DNA from: Alphaproteobacteria bacterium
GTDB lineage: Bacteria > Pseudomonadota > Alphaproteobacteria > RS24
Assembly: GCA_015163825.1 (NCBI GenBank)
Contig: JAAOIL010000210.1
Span: 1-6,133 of the forward strand
Length of the DNA: 6,133 nt
Direction of reading: 5' to 3'
In this document: positions 1-5,475 of the stretch, piece after piece
How the letters are laid out: every line of letters starts with the position of its first letter
Position numbering within the stretch: the stretch's first letter is position 1
Made by a program: the position numbers and the translations under genes
The notes under the pieces: model-generated
The model's input: the letters and a program-made list of their open reading frames with translations, nothing else
The model's database searches: none
Told to the model about the DNA's origin: nothing

Positions 1-672
1 ATAAACCGCACCTTTTAAGTCTGTTGATGTGTCTTCTTCTTTAGAAGTATCTTCAGGCGCGTCCGCCTTTAGCACTTGCGGGATAATTTGATATGAGGTT
101 GTCTCTTGGGTAAGCACGTTGATAAAATTGGCATAATATAAAGTCGCAATATCAAACCCCCCCATATCATAATCTGCCAAAACTTGCGTCGCCACTTCTT
201 GCGCTTGTGCAAAGCCCACCGATTTTTTTTCCAGATAGGTAATCAACGGCAATAGCTCATCCGCGAAATAACGTTTTAAGACATCATACCCTTTGCGCCC
301 GACACATAAGATTTTTATTTGCTTGCCTGACCCGCGCAACCGCATCGCATCCATTCTGGCGCGCCTTGCAATGGAACCATTAAAGCCACCGCATAAGCCG
401 CGTTCTGATGTGACGACAATCAATAAATGCACTTCGTCTTTTGGGTCTTTGCCTGTGCCTGCCAGTAGGGGGTGTGTGCCCTCGCCCACGACCACGCCAT
501 GTGTTAGGTTTTTAAGCACTTGCGCCATTCTTGCCGCATAGGGACGCGCCGCCGCCGCCGCTTCTTGGGCACGGCGCAATTTAGACGCTGCCACCATTTG
601 CATAGCGCGTGTTATTTTACGCGTTGCCTCAACACTGGTAATGCGATTGCGTAACTCTTTAAGCGATGCCAT
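1..672 (-). CDS. atpG: ATP synthase F1 gamma subunit, partial (C-terminus beyond the window)
   Basis: The gamma subunit is the central rotor shaft of F1, coupling proton-driven rotation of the membrane ring to ATP synthesis in the alpha/beta hexamer. The 224 codons present begin MASLKELRNRI, followed by the family's N-terminal coiled-coil helix with KITRAMQMVAASKLRRAQ (residues 19-36). The strongly conserved SERGLCGGFN sits at 89-98 in the Rossmann-like domain. Members are usually about 290 residues, so some 65-70 residues, including the C-terminal shaft helix and its GAMxxA-type region, are missing because the window ends; there is no sign of a broken gene. Residues 204-218 are acidic and Lys/Thr-rich (ADAPEDTSKEED), a probable surface loop. 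The ATG at 672 is preceded by AGGA (679-682) at six-base spacing. The gene follows atpA after a gap of about 50 bases on the same strand, consistent with one operon. Confidence 0.97.
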   Translation of the reverse strand, partial: MASLKELRNRITSVEATRKITRAMQMVAASKLRRAQEAAAAARPYAARMAQVLKNLTHGVVVGEGTHPLLAGTGKDPKDEVHLLIVVTSERGLCGGFNGSIARRARMDAMRLRGSGKQIKILCVGRKGYDVLKRYFADELLPLITYLEKKSVGFAQAQEVATQVLADYDMGGFDIATLYYANFINVLTQETTSYQIIPQVLKADAPEDTSKEEDTSTDLKGAVY

Positions 673-709
673 GATTTATCCTATATTTTCTCGTCTCTTC
701 TCATCTAAA

Positions 710-731
710 CCTCACGCAAACCTCACGCAAA
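710..731. repeat. Perfect 11-bp tandem duplication across the atpA stop codon
   Basis: The unit CCTCACGCAAA (plus strand) occurs twice without a gap, at 710-720 and 721-731. Read on the minus strand, the first copy encodes the final Phe-Ala-stop of atpA. The second copy lies in the atpA-atpG gap in another frame, so a TGA is present in each copy. This looks like a small slippage duplication; no function is evident. Confidence 0.9.
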
Positions 732-2267
732 TGAGGCGCTAAAATCATCAACCACTTTTTTGAGTGCCGCTTCTGTAAGGTCGGATAGCTGCTTCTCTAC
801 CCGAATGGCATCAAGGATGGCGGTTTGCTTTGTGTGCATCAGTTCTAGCAATGATGTTTCAAAGCGCCCGACCTCCGCCACTGCCAATTTATCAAGATAG
901 CCATTCACACCCGCATAGATTGCCACCACTTGCTCTTCTATTTTAAGCGGCGAAAATTGCGCTTGCTTCAAAAGTTCCGTCAGGCGTTCGCCACGACGTA
1001 GCAATTGTTGCGTTGATTCATCAAGGTCTGAACCAAATTGAGCGAAGGCTGCCATTTCACGATATTGCGCCAACTCCCCTTTGATTTTACCCGCCACTTG
1101 TTTCATCGCCTTGACCTGCGCTGCCGACCCAACCCGCGACACCGATAGACCAACATTCACAGCCGGGCGCACCCCTTGATAGAATAAATCTGTTTCAAGG
1201 AATATCTGCCCATCCGTGATTGAAATCACATTGGTCGGGATATAGGCGGAAACATCATTGGCTTGTGTTTCAATAATCGGTAAAGCCGTGAGCGAGCCTG
1301 AACCAAAATCATCATTGAGTTTGGCGGCGCGTTCCAGCAAGCGTGAGTGCAAGAAAAACACATCACCCGGATAGGCTTCCCGACCGGGCGGGCGGCGCAA
1401 CAATAAAGACATTTGCCGATATGCCACAGCCTGTTTTGATAAATCATCATAAACAATGAGCGCATGGCGACCATTATCACGGAAATATTCGCCCATCGTG
1501 CAACCTGTAAAGGGCGCTAGAAACTGCAAAGGCGCGGCATCAGAAGCGGTGGCGGCAACAATAATCGTATATTTGAGCGCATCATTTTCTTCTAATGTTT
1601 TCACAATCTGCGCCACAGTAGAACGCTTTTGCCCTATCGCTACATAGACACAATAAAGTTTGGCACTTTCATCATCACCTGCATTGGCGGCTTTTTGATT
1701 AAGAATGGCATCAATGGCGATAGCGGTTTTACCTGTTTGTCTATCACCAATAATCAACTCCCTCTGCCCGCGCCCGATAGGAATGAGCGCATCAACCGCT
1801 TTTAGACCCGTTTGCATAGGCTCGTGCACAGATTTGCGCGGGATAATGCCGGGGGCTTTGCTATCCACCTCGCGGGTTTCGGTCGTTTTTATAGGACCCT
1901 TGCCGTCTAGCGGATTGCCGAGCGGGTCTACCACCCGCCCCAAAAGTTCAGGTCCAACAGGCACGCTAACAATATCACCCGTGCGGCGCACAACATCGCC
2001 TTCGCTTATTTCGCGGTCGGAGCCGAATATAACAGCGCCGACATTATCTGCCTCCAGATTAAGCGCCATGCCTTGAATATCCTCGCCGCCTGTCTTGCTG
2101 GGGAAGGCTATCATCTCCCCCGCTTGGACATTATCCAGTCCATAAATCCGCGCAATACCATCGCCGACCGATAAGACTTGCCCTATCTCCGAGACCTCCG
2201 ACTTTTGGTCAAAATTTTTGATTTGTTGTTTGATGATGGAAGAAATTTCCGATGCTTTGATATCCAT
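723..2267 (-). CDS. atpA: ATP synthase F1 alpha subunit
   Basis: The alpha subunit forms the alpha3beta3 hexamer of F1 on the cytoplasmic face of the membrane, contributing non-catalytic nucleotide sites and the arginine finger to the catalytic sites. At 514 residues it has the normal family length. The N-terminal helix and beta-barrel (1-95) contain EIGQVLSVGDGIARIYGL (27-44). The P-loop GDRQTGKT lies at 174-181, followed by the family segment AIGQKRSTVAQ (210-220). Walker B is IVYDD (271-275), and RRPPGREAYPGD lies at 291-302. The ATPase alpha/beta signature PAVNVGLSVS spans 368-377, and the following Arg378 is the arginine finger. The C-terminal helical domain ends ASFA. The ATG shares its A with the atpH stop (TAATG), and GAGG (2275-2278) lies seven bases upstream inside atpH, indicating translational coupling. 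All key residues are present and nothing looks unusual in the protein. Confidence 0.99.
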   Translation of the reverse strand: MDIKASEISSIIKQQIKNFDQKSEVSEIGQVLSVGDGIARIYGLDNVQAGEMIAFPSKTGGEDIQGMALNLEADNVGAVIFGSDREISEGDVVRRTGDIVSVPVGPELLGRVVDPLGNPLDGKGPIKTTETREVDSKAPGIIPRKSVHEPMQTGLKAVDALIPIGRGQRELIIGDRQTGKTAIAIDAILNQKAANAGDDESAKLYCVYVAIGQKRSTVAQIVKTLEENDALKYTIIVAATASDAAPLQFLAPFTGCTMGEYFRDNGRHALIVYDDLSKQAVAYRQMSLLLRRPPGREAYPGDVFFLHSRLLERAAKLNDDFGSGSLTALPIIETQANDVSAYIPTNVISITDGQIFLETDLFYQGVRPAVNVGLSVSRVGSAAQVKAMKQVAGKIKGELAQYREMAAFAQFGSDLDESTQQLLRRGERLTELLKQAQFSPLKIEEQVVAIYAGVNGYLDKLAVAEVGRFETSLLELMHTKQTAILDAIRVEKQLSDLTEAALKKVVDDFSASFA

Positions 2268-2833
2268 TAGCGCGCCTCATTCATAGTGGTTTGTAAAGAT
2301 TGAAGTTGATGGGCGAGTGAGCCGTCTATCATACGACTGCCGACTTTTAATATGAACCCACCCAATAAGGTGGCGTCCTCTTGTGCCTCTAAACGCACGG
2401 ATTTGCCCAGAACCCGTGTGAGTGTATCGGTGAGGATAGTGATTTGCACCTGTGCCAGCGCCGTAGCAGAGACGACATAAGCAGTGACTTCGTTTCTGGT
2501 TTCTGCCAGAAGTTCAAGATAACCACCCAAAATGGCAGGCAGTAAATAAAGACGCCGTCTGCTGATAAGAAATTGCACAAATGTCTGTAATAAATCAGTT
2601 GTCTGCGCCTCTTTTAGAAGCGCCCCTAATGCCGCACTTTGCTCTTGCGCGGTTATCAATGGATTGCGGATGAGTTTTTGTAAATCAGGATTGGCGGCTA
2701 ACAGGGCCCGTAATGTGGTGACGTCTTGGTGGGCAGTATCTTTATTAGAATCGGCCTCTTGCACCAGTTCAAAAAGAGCAAGCGCATATCTGCCAGACAG
2801 CCCTGCTAGCTCAGAAAGTTCAGAATTAATCAT
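2267..2833 (-). CDS. atpH: ATP synthase F1 delta subunit (OSCP homologue)
   Basis: Delta joins the top of the F1 head to the peripheral b-stalk and stops the alpha3beta3 ring from rotating. From the start chosen here it has 188 residues, near the usual 180-190. The N-terminal SELAGLSGRYALALFELV matches the family's first helix, with GRYA at 14-17. The C-terminal LLGGFILKVGSRMIDGSL is the classic delta/OSCP signature. The frame stays open to ATGs at 2860 (197 residues) and 2932 (221 residues). I prefer 2833 because family members have only about 8-14 residues before GRYA and because a TATAAT at 2873-2878 would start transcription around 2866. The 2932 start would translate a strong RNA hairpin and lies upstream of that promoter. 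No start has a clear Shine-Dalgarno; 2860 has a weak GTGGA just upstream and remains possible. The stop overlaps the atpA start by one base. It is the first gene of the visible atp unit. Confidence 0.95.
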   Translation of the reverse strand: MINSELSELAGLSGRYALALFELVQEADSNKDTAHQDVTTLRALLAANPDLQKLIRNPLITAQEQSAALGALLKEAQTTDLLQTFVQFLISRRRLYLLPAILGGYLELLAETRNEVTAYVVSATALAQVQITILTDTLTRVLGKSVRLEAQEDATLLGGFILKVGSRMIDGSLAHQLQSLQTTMNEAR

Positions 2834-2872
2834 TTGATTCGTCGCCAAGGATCTACCCATTTTTCCACTAGA

Positions 2873-2900
2873 ATTATATGATATGCGATAGGGAAATCGA
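2873..2900 (-). promoter_or_regulatory. Candidate promoter of the atpHAG operon
   Basis: On the minus strand there is a perfect TATAAT (plus coordinates 2873-2878). Sixteen bases upstream is a weak -35, TCGATT (2895-2900, three of six consensus positions). Transcription would start near 2866, giving a leader of about 33 bases to the preferred atpH start. The -35 overlaps the 3' arm and loop edge of the hairpin at 2883-2922, so a protein or DNA structure there could affect initiation. The -10 match is good but the -35 is poor, and an AT-rich stretch can produce TATAAT by chance. Confidence 0.4.
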
Positions 2901-2922
2901 GGGGGTGACCTCCCCATCGCAT
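2883..2922 (-). other. Long hairpin in the priA-atpH gap, formed best by minus-strand RNA
   Basis: Read on the minus strand, the arm AUGCGAUGGGGAGGUC (plus 2922-2907) pairs along all 16 positions with GAUUUCCCUAUCGCAU (2898-2883), closing an 8-base loop ACCCCCUC (2906-2899). Three of the sixteen pairs are G-U wobbles (2915/2890, 2910/2895, 2909/2896). In plus-strand RNA these become A-C mismatches, so the fold is specific to the direction of priA and atp transcription. It lies 115 bases after the priA stop and 50 bases before the preferred atpH start. No U-tract follows, so it is not a standard intrinsic terminator. It may protect or terminate the priA 3' end, act in an atp leader if transcription starts upstream, or serve as a DNA operator. 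Confidence 0.55.
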
Positions 2923-2976
2923 GGGCATTCACTTATCACGGACACGCCTAAGGAGCAACCCCTGAATTGGCAAAAT

Positions 2977-2996
2977 ACCCCCTTAATTCCCCCTTA
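2977..2996. repeat. Two TAAGGGGG direct repeats spaced one helical turn
   Basis: Minus-strand TAAGGGGG occurs at plus positions 2989-2996 and 2978-2985, start to start 11 bases apart, so both copies face the same side of the helix. A looser third version (TTCAGGGG) lies at 2959-2966. The arrangement resembles a site for a protein binding in tandem. The copy at 2977-2983 (AGGGGGT on the minus strand) is also the exact complement of seven of the eight loop bases of the hairpin at 2883-2922. Neither role is proven. Confidence 0.45.
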
Positions 2997-3037
2997 TATT
3001 CTGATATTTGACCGCTTTTCCACAGAAATTATCACGC

Positions 3038-5365
3038 TCAGAAAAAACGATAGGGATCTATGTCAATGGCAAGACGAATAGCGCTAGGGCGGGGCTGTGC
3101 CGCTAGCCAAAATTTTATGTAAGACTGCAAGGATACCTCGCTTTTCACCAAAAAACGAAAGCGATAACGCCCCCGCAAGCGGGCTATCGGGGCGGGCGTT
3201 GGACCCAAAACCCGCACTTTTGCATGGGTCGGGGCACACGCCGCCAAAGCACGGCAAAACGACCAGCCCTCATTATGAGACGGCGCCGATATTATCAATG
3301 CCGCTAACTTACCAAAAGGCGGCATCTTGGCGGCACGGCGCATATTGGCTTCGCGTGCAAAAAACGCATCGCGGTCGCCTTGTGAAAGTGCCTGTAGCAC
3401 CGGATGTTCGGGCATATAGGTTTGTAAGAGGGCGTGTCCATCCGTGTGTTCCCGCCCCGAACGCCCCGCCACTTGTGATAATATCTGATAAGTGCGCTCG
3501 CCGGCTCGTAAATCGCCATTGCCTAATCCTAAATCGGCATCCACCACGCCAACAAAACTAAGATTTGGGAAATGATGCCCCTTCGCAACAATCTGGGTGC
3601 CGATGATAATATCAATCTCGCCATCGCTAATGGCTTTTATCTGGGCGCGTAAAGAGGCAATGCCACCACTATGGTCGGATGATAAAATCATCACGCGGGC
3701 TTGCGGGTAATGCGTCTCTATCTCTTCGCGAATACGTTCCACACCCGGACCACACGCCGCATATTGATCGGGGGTCTCACACGCCTCGCAAAGGGGCGGC
3801 ACCGAACGCACCCGCCCACAATGATGACAGGTTAATTTCATCTGCGCTAAAGCTGTCTCTATCGTGCCATATTGATGCGCCACCAACCACGAATCACAAT
3901 CCTCGCATTGATAACGATGACCGCAAGCCCGACACAAAATAAGCGGCGCATAACCACGCCGATTCAAAAATAAAAGCGATTGCTCGCCCGCTTCTAATCG
4001 TGCCGCCACCTCATGATGTAAAGGCGGTGCTAACCATTGTCTCCCTCCTTTGGCACCTTTGGCACCTTTGGCACCTTTAGGGGCGGCGGCAGGCGGGGTG
4101 AGGCGCATATCCACCAGTTCCACTTTGGGCAAACGCGCCGTGCCATGGCGATGCGTTAAGCGATGTGTTTGATAACGTTTTTGTTCCCCATTCACATAAG
4201 ATTCAAGCGATGGCGTCGCCGAAGATAAAATAATAGGACAAGCCGCAAAACGCGCCCGCACCACCGCCATATCACGCGCATTATAAATAACCCCCTCTTC
4301 TTGTTTGAAACCGCCATCGTGTTCTTCATCAATGATGATAAGACCCAAATCGCGCCACGGTAAAAACAAAGCCGAACGCGCCCCCGCCACCACCGCGACA
4401 CGATTATGAGACACCGCCGCCCATATATCACGCCGCCGAGCGGGGCTTATACCCGAATGCCACTCAAGCGGCGGTGCGCCAAATCGTGCCTGAAAGCGGG
4501 CTTGGAATTGGGCGGTCAATGAAATCTCTGGGAGCAATATCAAAACATTGCGCTGGTGTTTTAAGGCGGTGGCTATCGCCTCAAAATAAACTTCGGTCTT
4601 GCCCGAACCCGTCACGCCATCTAGCAAATGCACCCCAAAACTTTGTGCCGCCACCCCGTCACATAAATCTTTGGCAACGCCCGCTTGCTCTGGTGATAAT
4701 ATGACCTCGTGGTGGTCGCTATCATAATCCACCAAACGGCTTTCATTTTGGATCTCGTTATTAGAGGGGGTTATGGTTTGTATCTCTAACACACTCTCTC
4801 TATGGGGGGCTTTATGAGGGGCTTTATGAGGGGCTTTATGAGGGGCTTTATGAGGGGCTTTATGGAAAGCCTTTATGACGGCGGGGCTGGTGTCGGCGGC
4901 GGCGGCTAAATCTGTGATTTCTAGAAGGGGCGATTGCTGCAAGGCTTCTAAAATGCGGGTGCGGGCTGGGGTGAGGCGAAGGGTGAGGCGGATTTCTTTT
5001 AAGTCGGCATTTTGGTTTAACCGCACCATTGTTTTTTTGGGCTGAGCGCGTGGCGTGAAAACTTGCGGCGCGGACATCACTTGTTTCAAAATACGACTTG
5101 GCTCGCTCATAACATAGTGCGCCACCCATTCTATGAAATCACGCATTTGTTTTTCTAGCGGTGGATAGGGCAAGTGCGCTTCTATTGATTTTATTTTGGC
5201 GGGTGGTAAATCGGGCTCACGATTATGAAGCGCCCACACAACCCCCACAACACGCCTTGCCCCGAAAGAGACTTGCACAAAATCACCTATTTTTGCCTGC
5301 GCATTTGCACAGCGATATGTATAGGTCTGTGGTGCGAGTGGTATTAAAACATCTGCAAATTTCAT
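3038..5365 (-). CDS. priA: Primosomal protein N' (replication restart helicase PriA)
   Basis: PriA is a cytoplasmic 3'-to-5' superfamily 2 helicase that recognises stalled forks and D-loops and starts primosome and DnaB reloading. The 775-residue protein opens with the 3'-DNA-end binding domain (about 1-105), then a winged-helix region (about 110-190). The helicase core has P-loop GVTGSGKT (250-257), DEEH (346-349), SATPS (382-386), GTQIVAKGHHFPN (589-601) and QVAGRSGR (631-638). Eight zinc-binding cysteines are present: 478, 481, 487, 490, 513, 516, 526, 529. The C-terminal domain ends DIDPYRFF. It is longer than the 730 or so residues typical of the family, partly through a KAPH repeat (169-188), a GAK repeat (431-439) and about eight extra residues between Cys490 and Cys513. 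The ATG at 5365 fits the family N-terminus (MKFADVLIPL), though no clear Shine-Dalgarno precedes it. It is divergent from tal and codirectional with atpH. Confidence 0.98.
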   Translation of the reverse strand: MKFADVLIPLAPQTYTYRCANAQAKIGDFVQVSFGARRVVGVVWALHNREPDLPPAKIKSIEAHLPYPPLEKQMRDFIEWVAHYVMSEPSRILKQVMSAPQVFTPRAQPKKTMVRLNQNADLKEIRLTLRLTPARTRILEALQQSPLLEITDLAAAADTSPAVIKAFHKAPHKAPHKAPHKAPHKAPHRESVLEIQTITPSNNEIQNESRLVDYDSDHHEVILSPEQAGVAKDLCDGVAAQSFGVHLLDGVTGSGKTEVYFEAIATALKHQRNVLILLPEISLTAQFQARFQARFGAPPLEWHSGISPARRRDIWAAVSHNRVAVVAGARSALFLPWRDLGLIIIDEEHDGGFKQEEGVIYNARDMAVVRARFAACPIILSSATPSLESYVNGEQKRYQTHRLTHRHGTARLPKVELVDMRLTPPAAAPKGAKGAKGAKGGRQWLAPPLHHEVAARLEAGEQSLLFLNRRGYAPLILCRACGHRYQCEDCDSWLVAHQYGTIETALAQMKLTCHHCGRVRSVPPLCEACETPDQYAACGPGVERIREEIETHYPQARVMILSSDHSGGIASLRAQIKAISDGEIDIIIGTQIVAKGHHFPNLSFVGVVDADLGLGNGDLRAGERTYQILSQVAGRSGREHTDGHALLQTYMPEHPVLQALSQGDRDAFFAREANMRRAAKMPPFGKLAALIISAPSHNEGWSFCRALAACAPTHAKVRVLGPTPAPIARLRGRYRFRFLVKSEVSLQSYIKFWLAAQPRPSAIRLAIDIDPYRFF
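4047..4078. repeat. 9-bp tandem repeat in priA encoding Gly-Ala-Lys
   Basis: The plus-strand unit CCTTTGGCA occurs three times (4047-4055, 4056-4064, 4065-4073) plus a partial copy. On the coding strand it gives three consecutive Gly-Ala-Lys triplets (residues 431-439) in the loop between LPKVELVDM and WLAPPL of the helicase core. The unit length is a multiple of three, so gain or loss of copies keeps the frame. Confidence 0.9.
4806..4878. repeat. 12-bp tandem repeat in priA encoding Lys-Ala-Pro-His
   Basis: Five near-identical head-to-tail copies of GGGGCTTTATGA (plus strand) run from 4806 to 4865; only the last base of the fifth copy differs. A diverged sixth version (AAAGCCTTTATGA) follows to 4878. 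The coding strand reads five KAPH units (residues 169-188), preceded by the related KAFH (165-168). The diverged flank looks like the ancestral sequence from which the array grew by slippage. The array is in frame and lies at the end of the winged-helix region of PriA. Confidence 0.95.
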
Positions 5366-5383
5366 AAAATGAGATTAGCGTAA

Positions 5384-5389
5384 TTTATA
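5384..5389 (-). promoter_or_regulatory. Possible -10 element for priA
   Basis: Minus-strand TATAAA lies 18 bases upstream of the priA ATG. No convincing -35 is found at 16-19 bases; the best candidates match three of six positions and fall in the palindrome at 5399-5414. Transcription would start about 11 bases before the ATG, leaving a short leader, consistent with the lack of a visible Shine-Dalgarno. Confidence 0.25.
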
Positions 5390-5398
5390 CTTTTTTGC

Positions 5399-5414
5399 TT
5401 CTTAATAATAAGAA
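5399..5414. promoter_or_regulatory. 16-bp palindrome between divergent priA and tal, possible operator
   Basis: TTCTTA (5399-5404) and TAAGAA (5409-5414) are perfect inverted arms around a 4-base AT-only spacer. The site ends two bases before the candidate -35 of tal (5417) and overlaps where a priA -35 would fall, so a bound dimer could affect both genes. AT-rich 6-base arms also arise by chance, and no T-tract arrangement supports a terminator. Confidence 0.3.
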
Positions 5415-5416
5415 AC

Positions 5417-5445
5417 TTGCCCAAAGGGGTGTGGGGCGGTATTGT
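5417..5445 (+). promoter_or_regulatory. Candidate promoter of tal
   Basis: TTGCCC (5417-5422, four of six consensus positions) and TATTGT (5440-5445, four of six) are separated by exactly 17 bases. Transcription would begin near 5452, leaving about 24 bases before the tal ATG and keeping its Shine-Dalgarno inside the leader. A TATAAA at 5457-5462 is too close to the ribosome binding site to be the -10. Confidence 0.45.
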
Positions 5446-5463
5446 GAGGCAAGACTTATAAAT

Positions 5464-5470
5464 AGGAGAG
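5464..5470 (+). promoter_or_regulatory. Shine-Dalgarno site that fixes the tal start
   Basis: AGGAGAG, seven bases from the end of AGGAG to the ATG at 5476, is the best ribosome binding site in the window. It supports 5476 over the in-frame upstream ATG at 5395, which lies before the candidate promoter. Confidence 0.85.
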
Positions 5471-5475
5471 ATAAA

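Noticed and set aside
1705..2076. Plus-strand 123-codon open frame opposite atpA
   Set aside because: It lies wholly antisense to a highly conserved gene, has no ribosome binding site and no recognisable domain; a shadow of atpA codon bias.
2883..2922. Hairpin as an ordinary rho-independent terminator for priA
   Set aside because: The stem is strong but neither strand has a following U-tract, so I describe it as a structure of unknown role.
3016..3024. DnaA-box-like TTTTCCACA just after priA
   Set aside because: A single near-match to TTATCCACA with only weaker partial copies nearby (2861-2869); not enough for an origin or a regulatory cluster.
2878..3081. Plus-strand 67-codon open frame across the priA-atpH gap
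   Set aside because: It runs through the hairpin and repeats and into the end of priA, has no ribosome binding site and no recognisable motif.
3097..3561. Plus-strand 154-codon open frame opposite priA
   Set aside because: Antisense to the PriA helicase and C-terminal domains, low-complexity composition, no family resemblance.
4806..4865. Regular 12-bp direct repeats as a possible CRISPR or iteron array
   Set aside because: Units abut with no spacers, are too short for CRISPR repeats, and are in frame inside priA, encoding KAPH.
5395..5475. 27-residue N-terminal extension of tal
   Set aside because: The upstream ATG precedes the promoter candidate, the extension is unlike the family, and AGGAGAG directly precedes the ATG at 5476.
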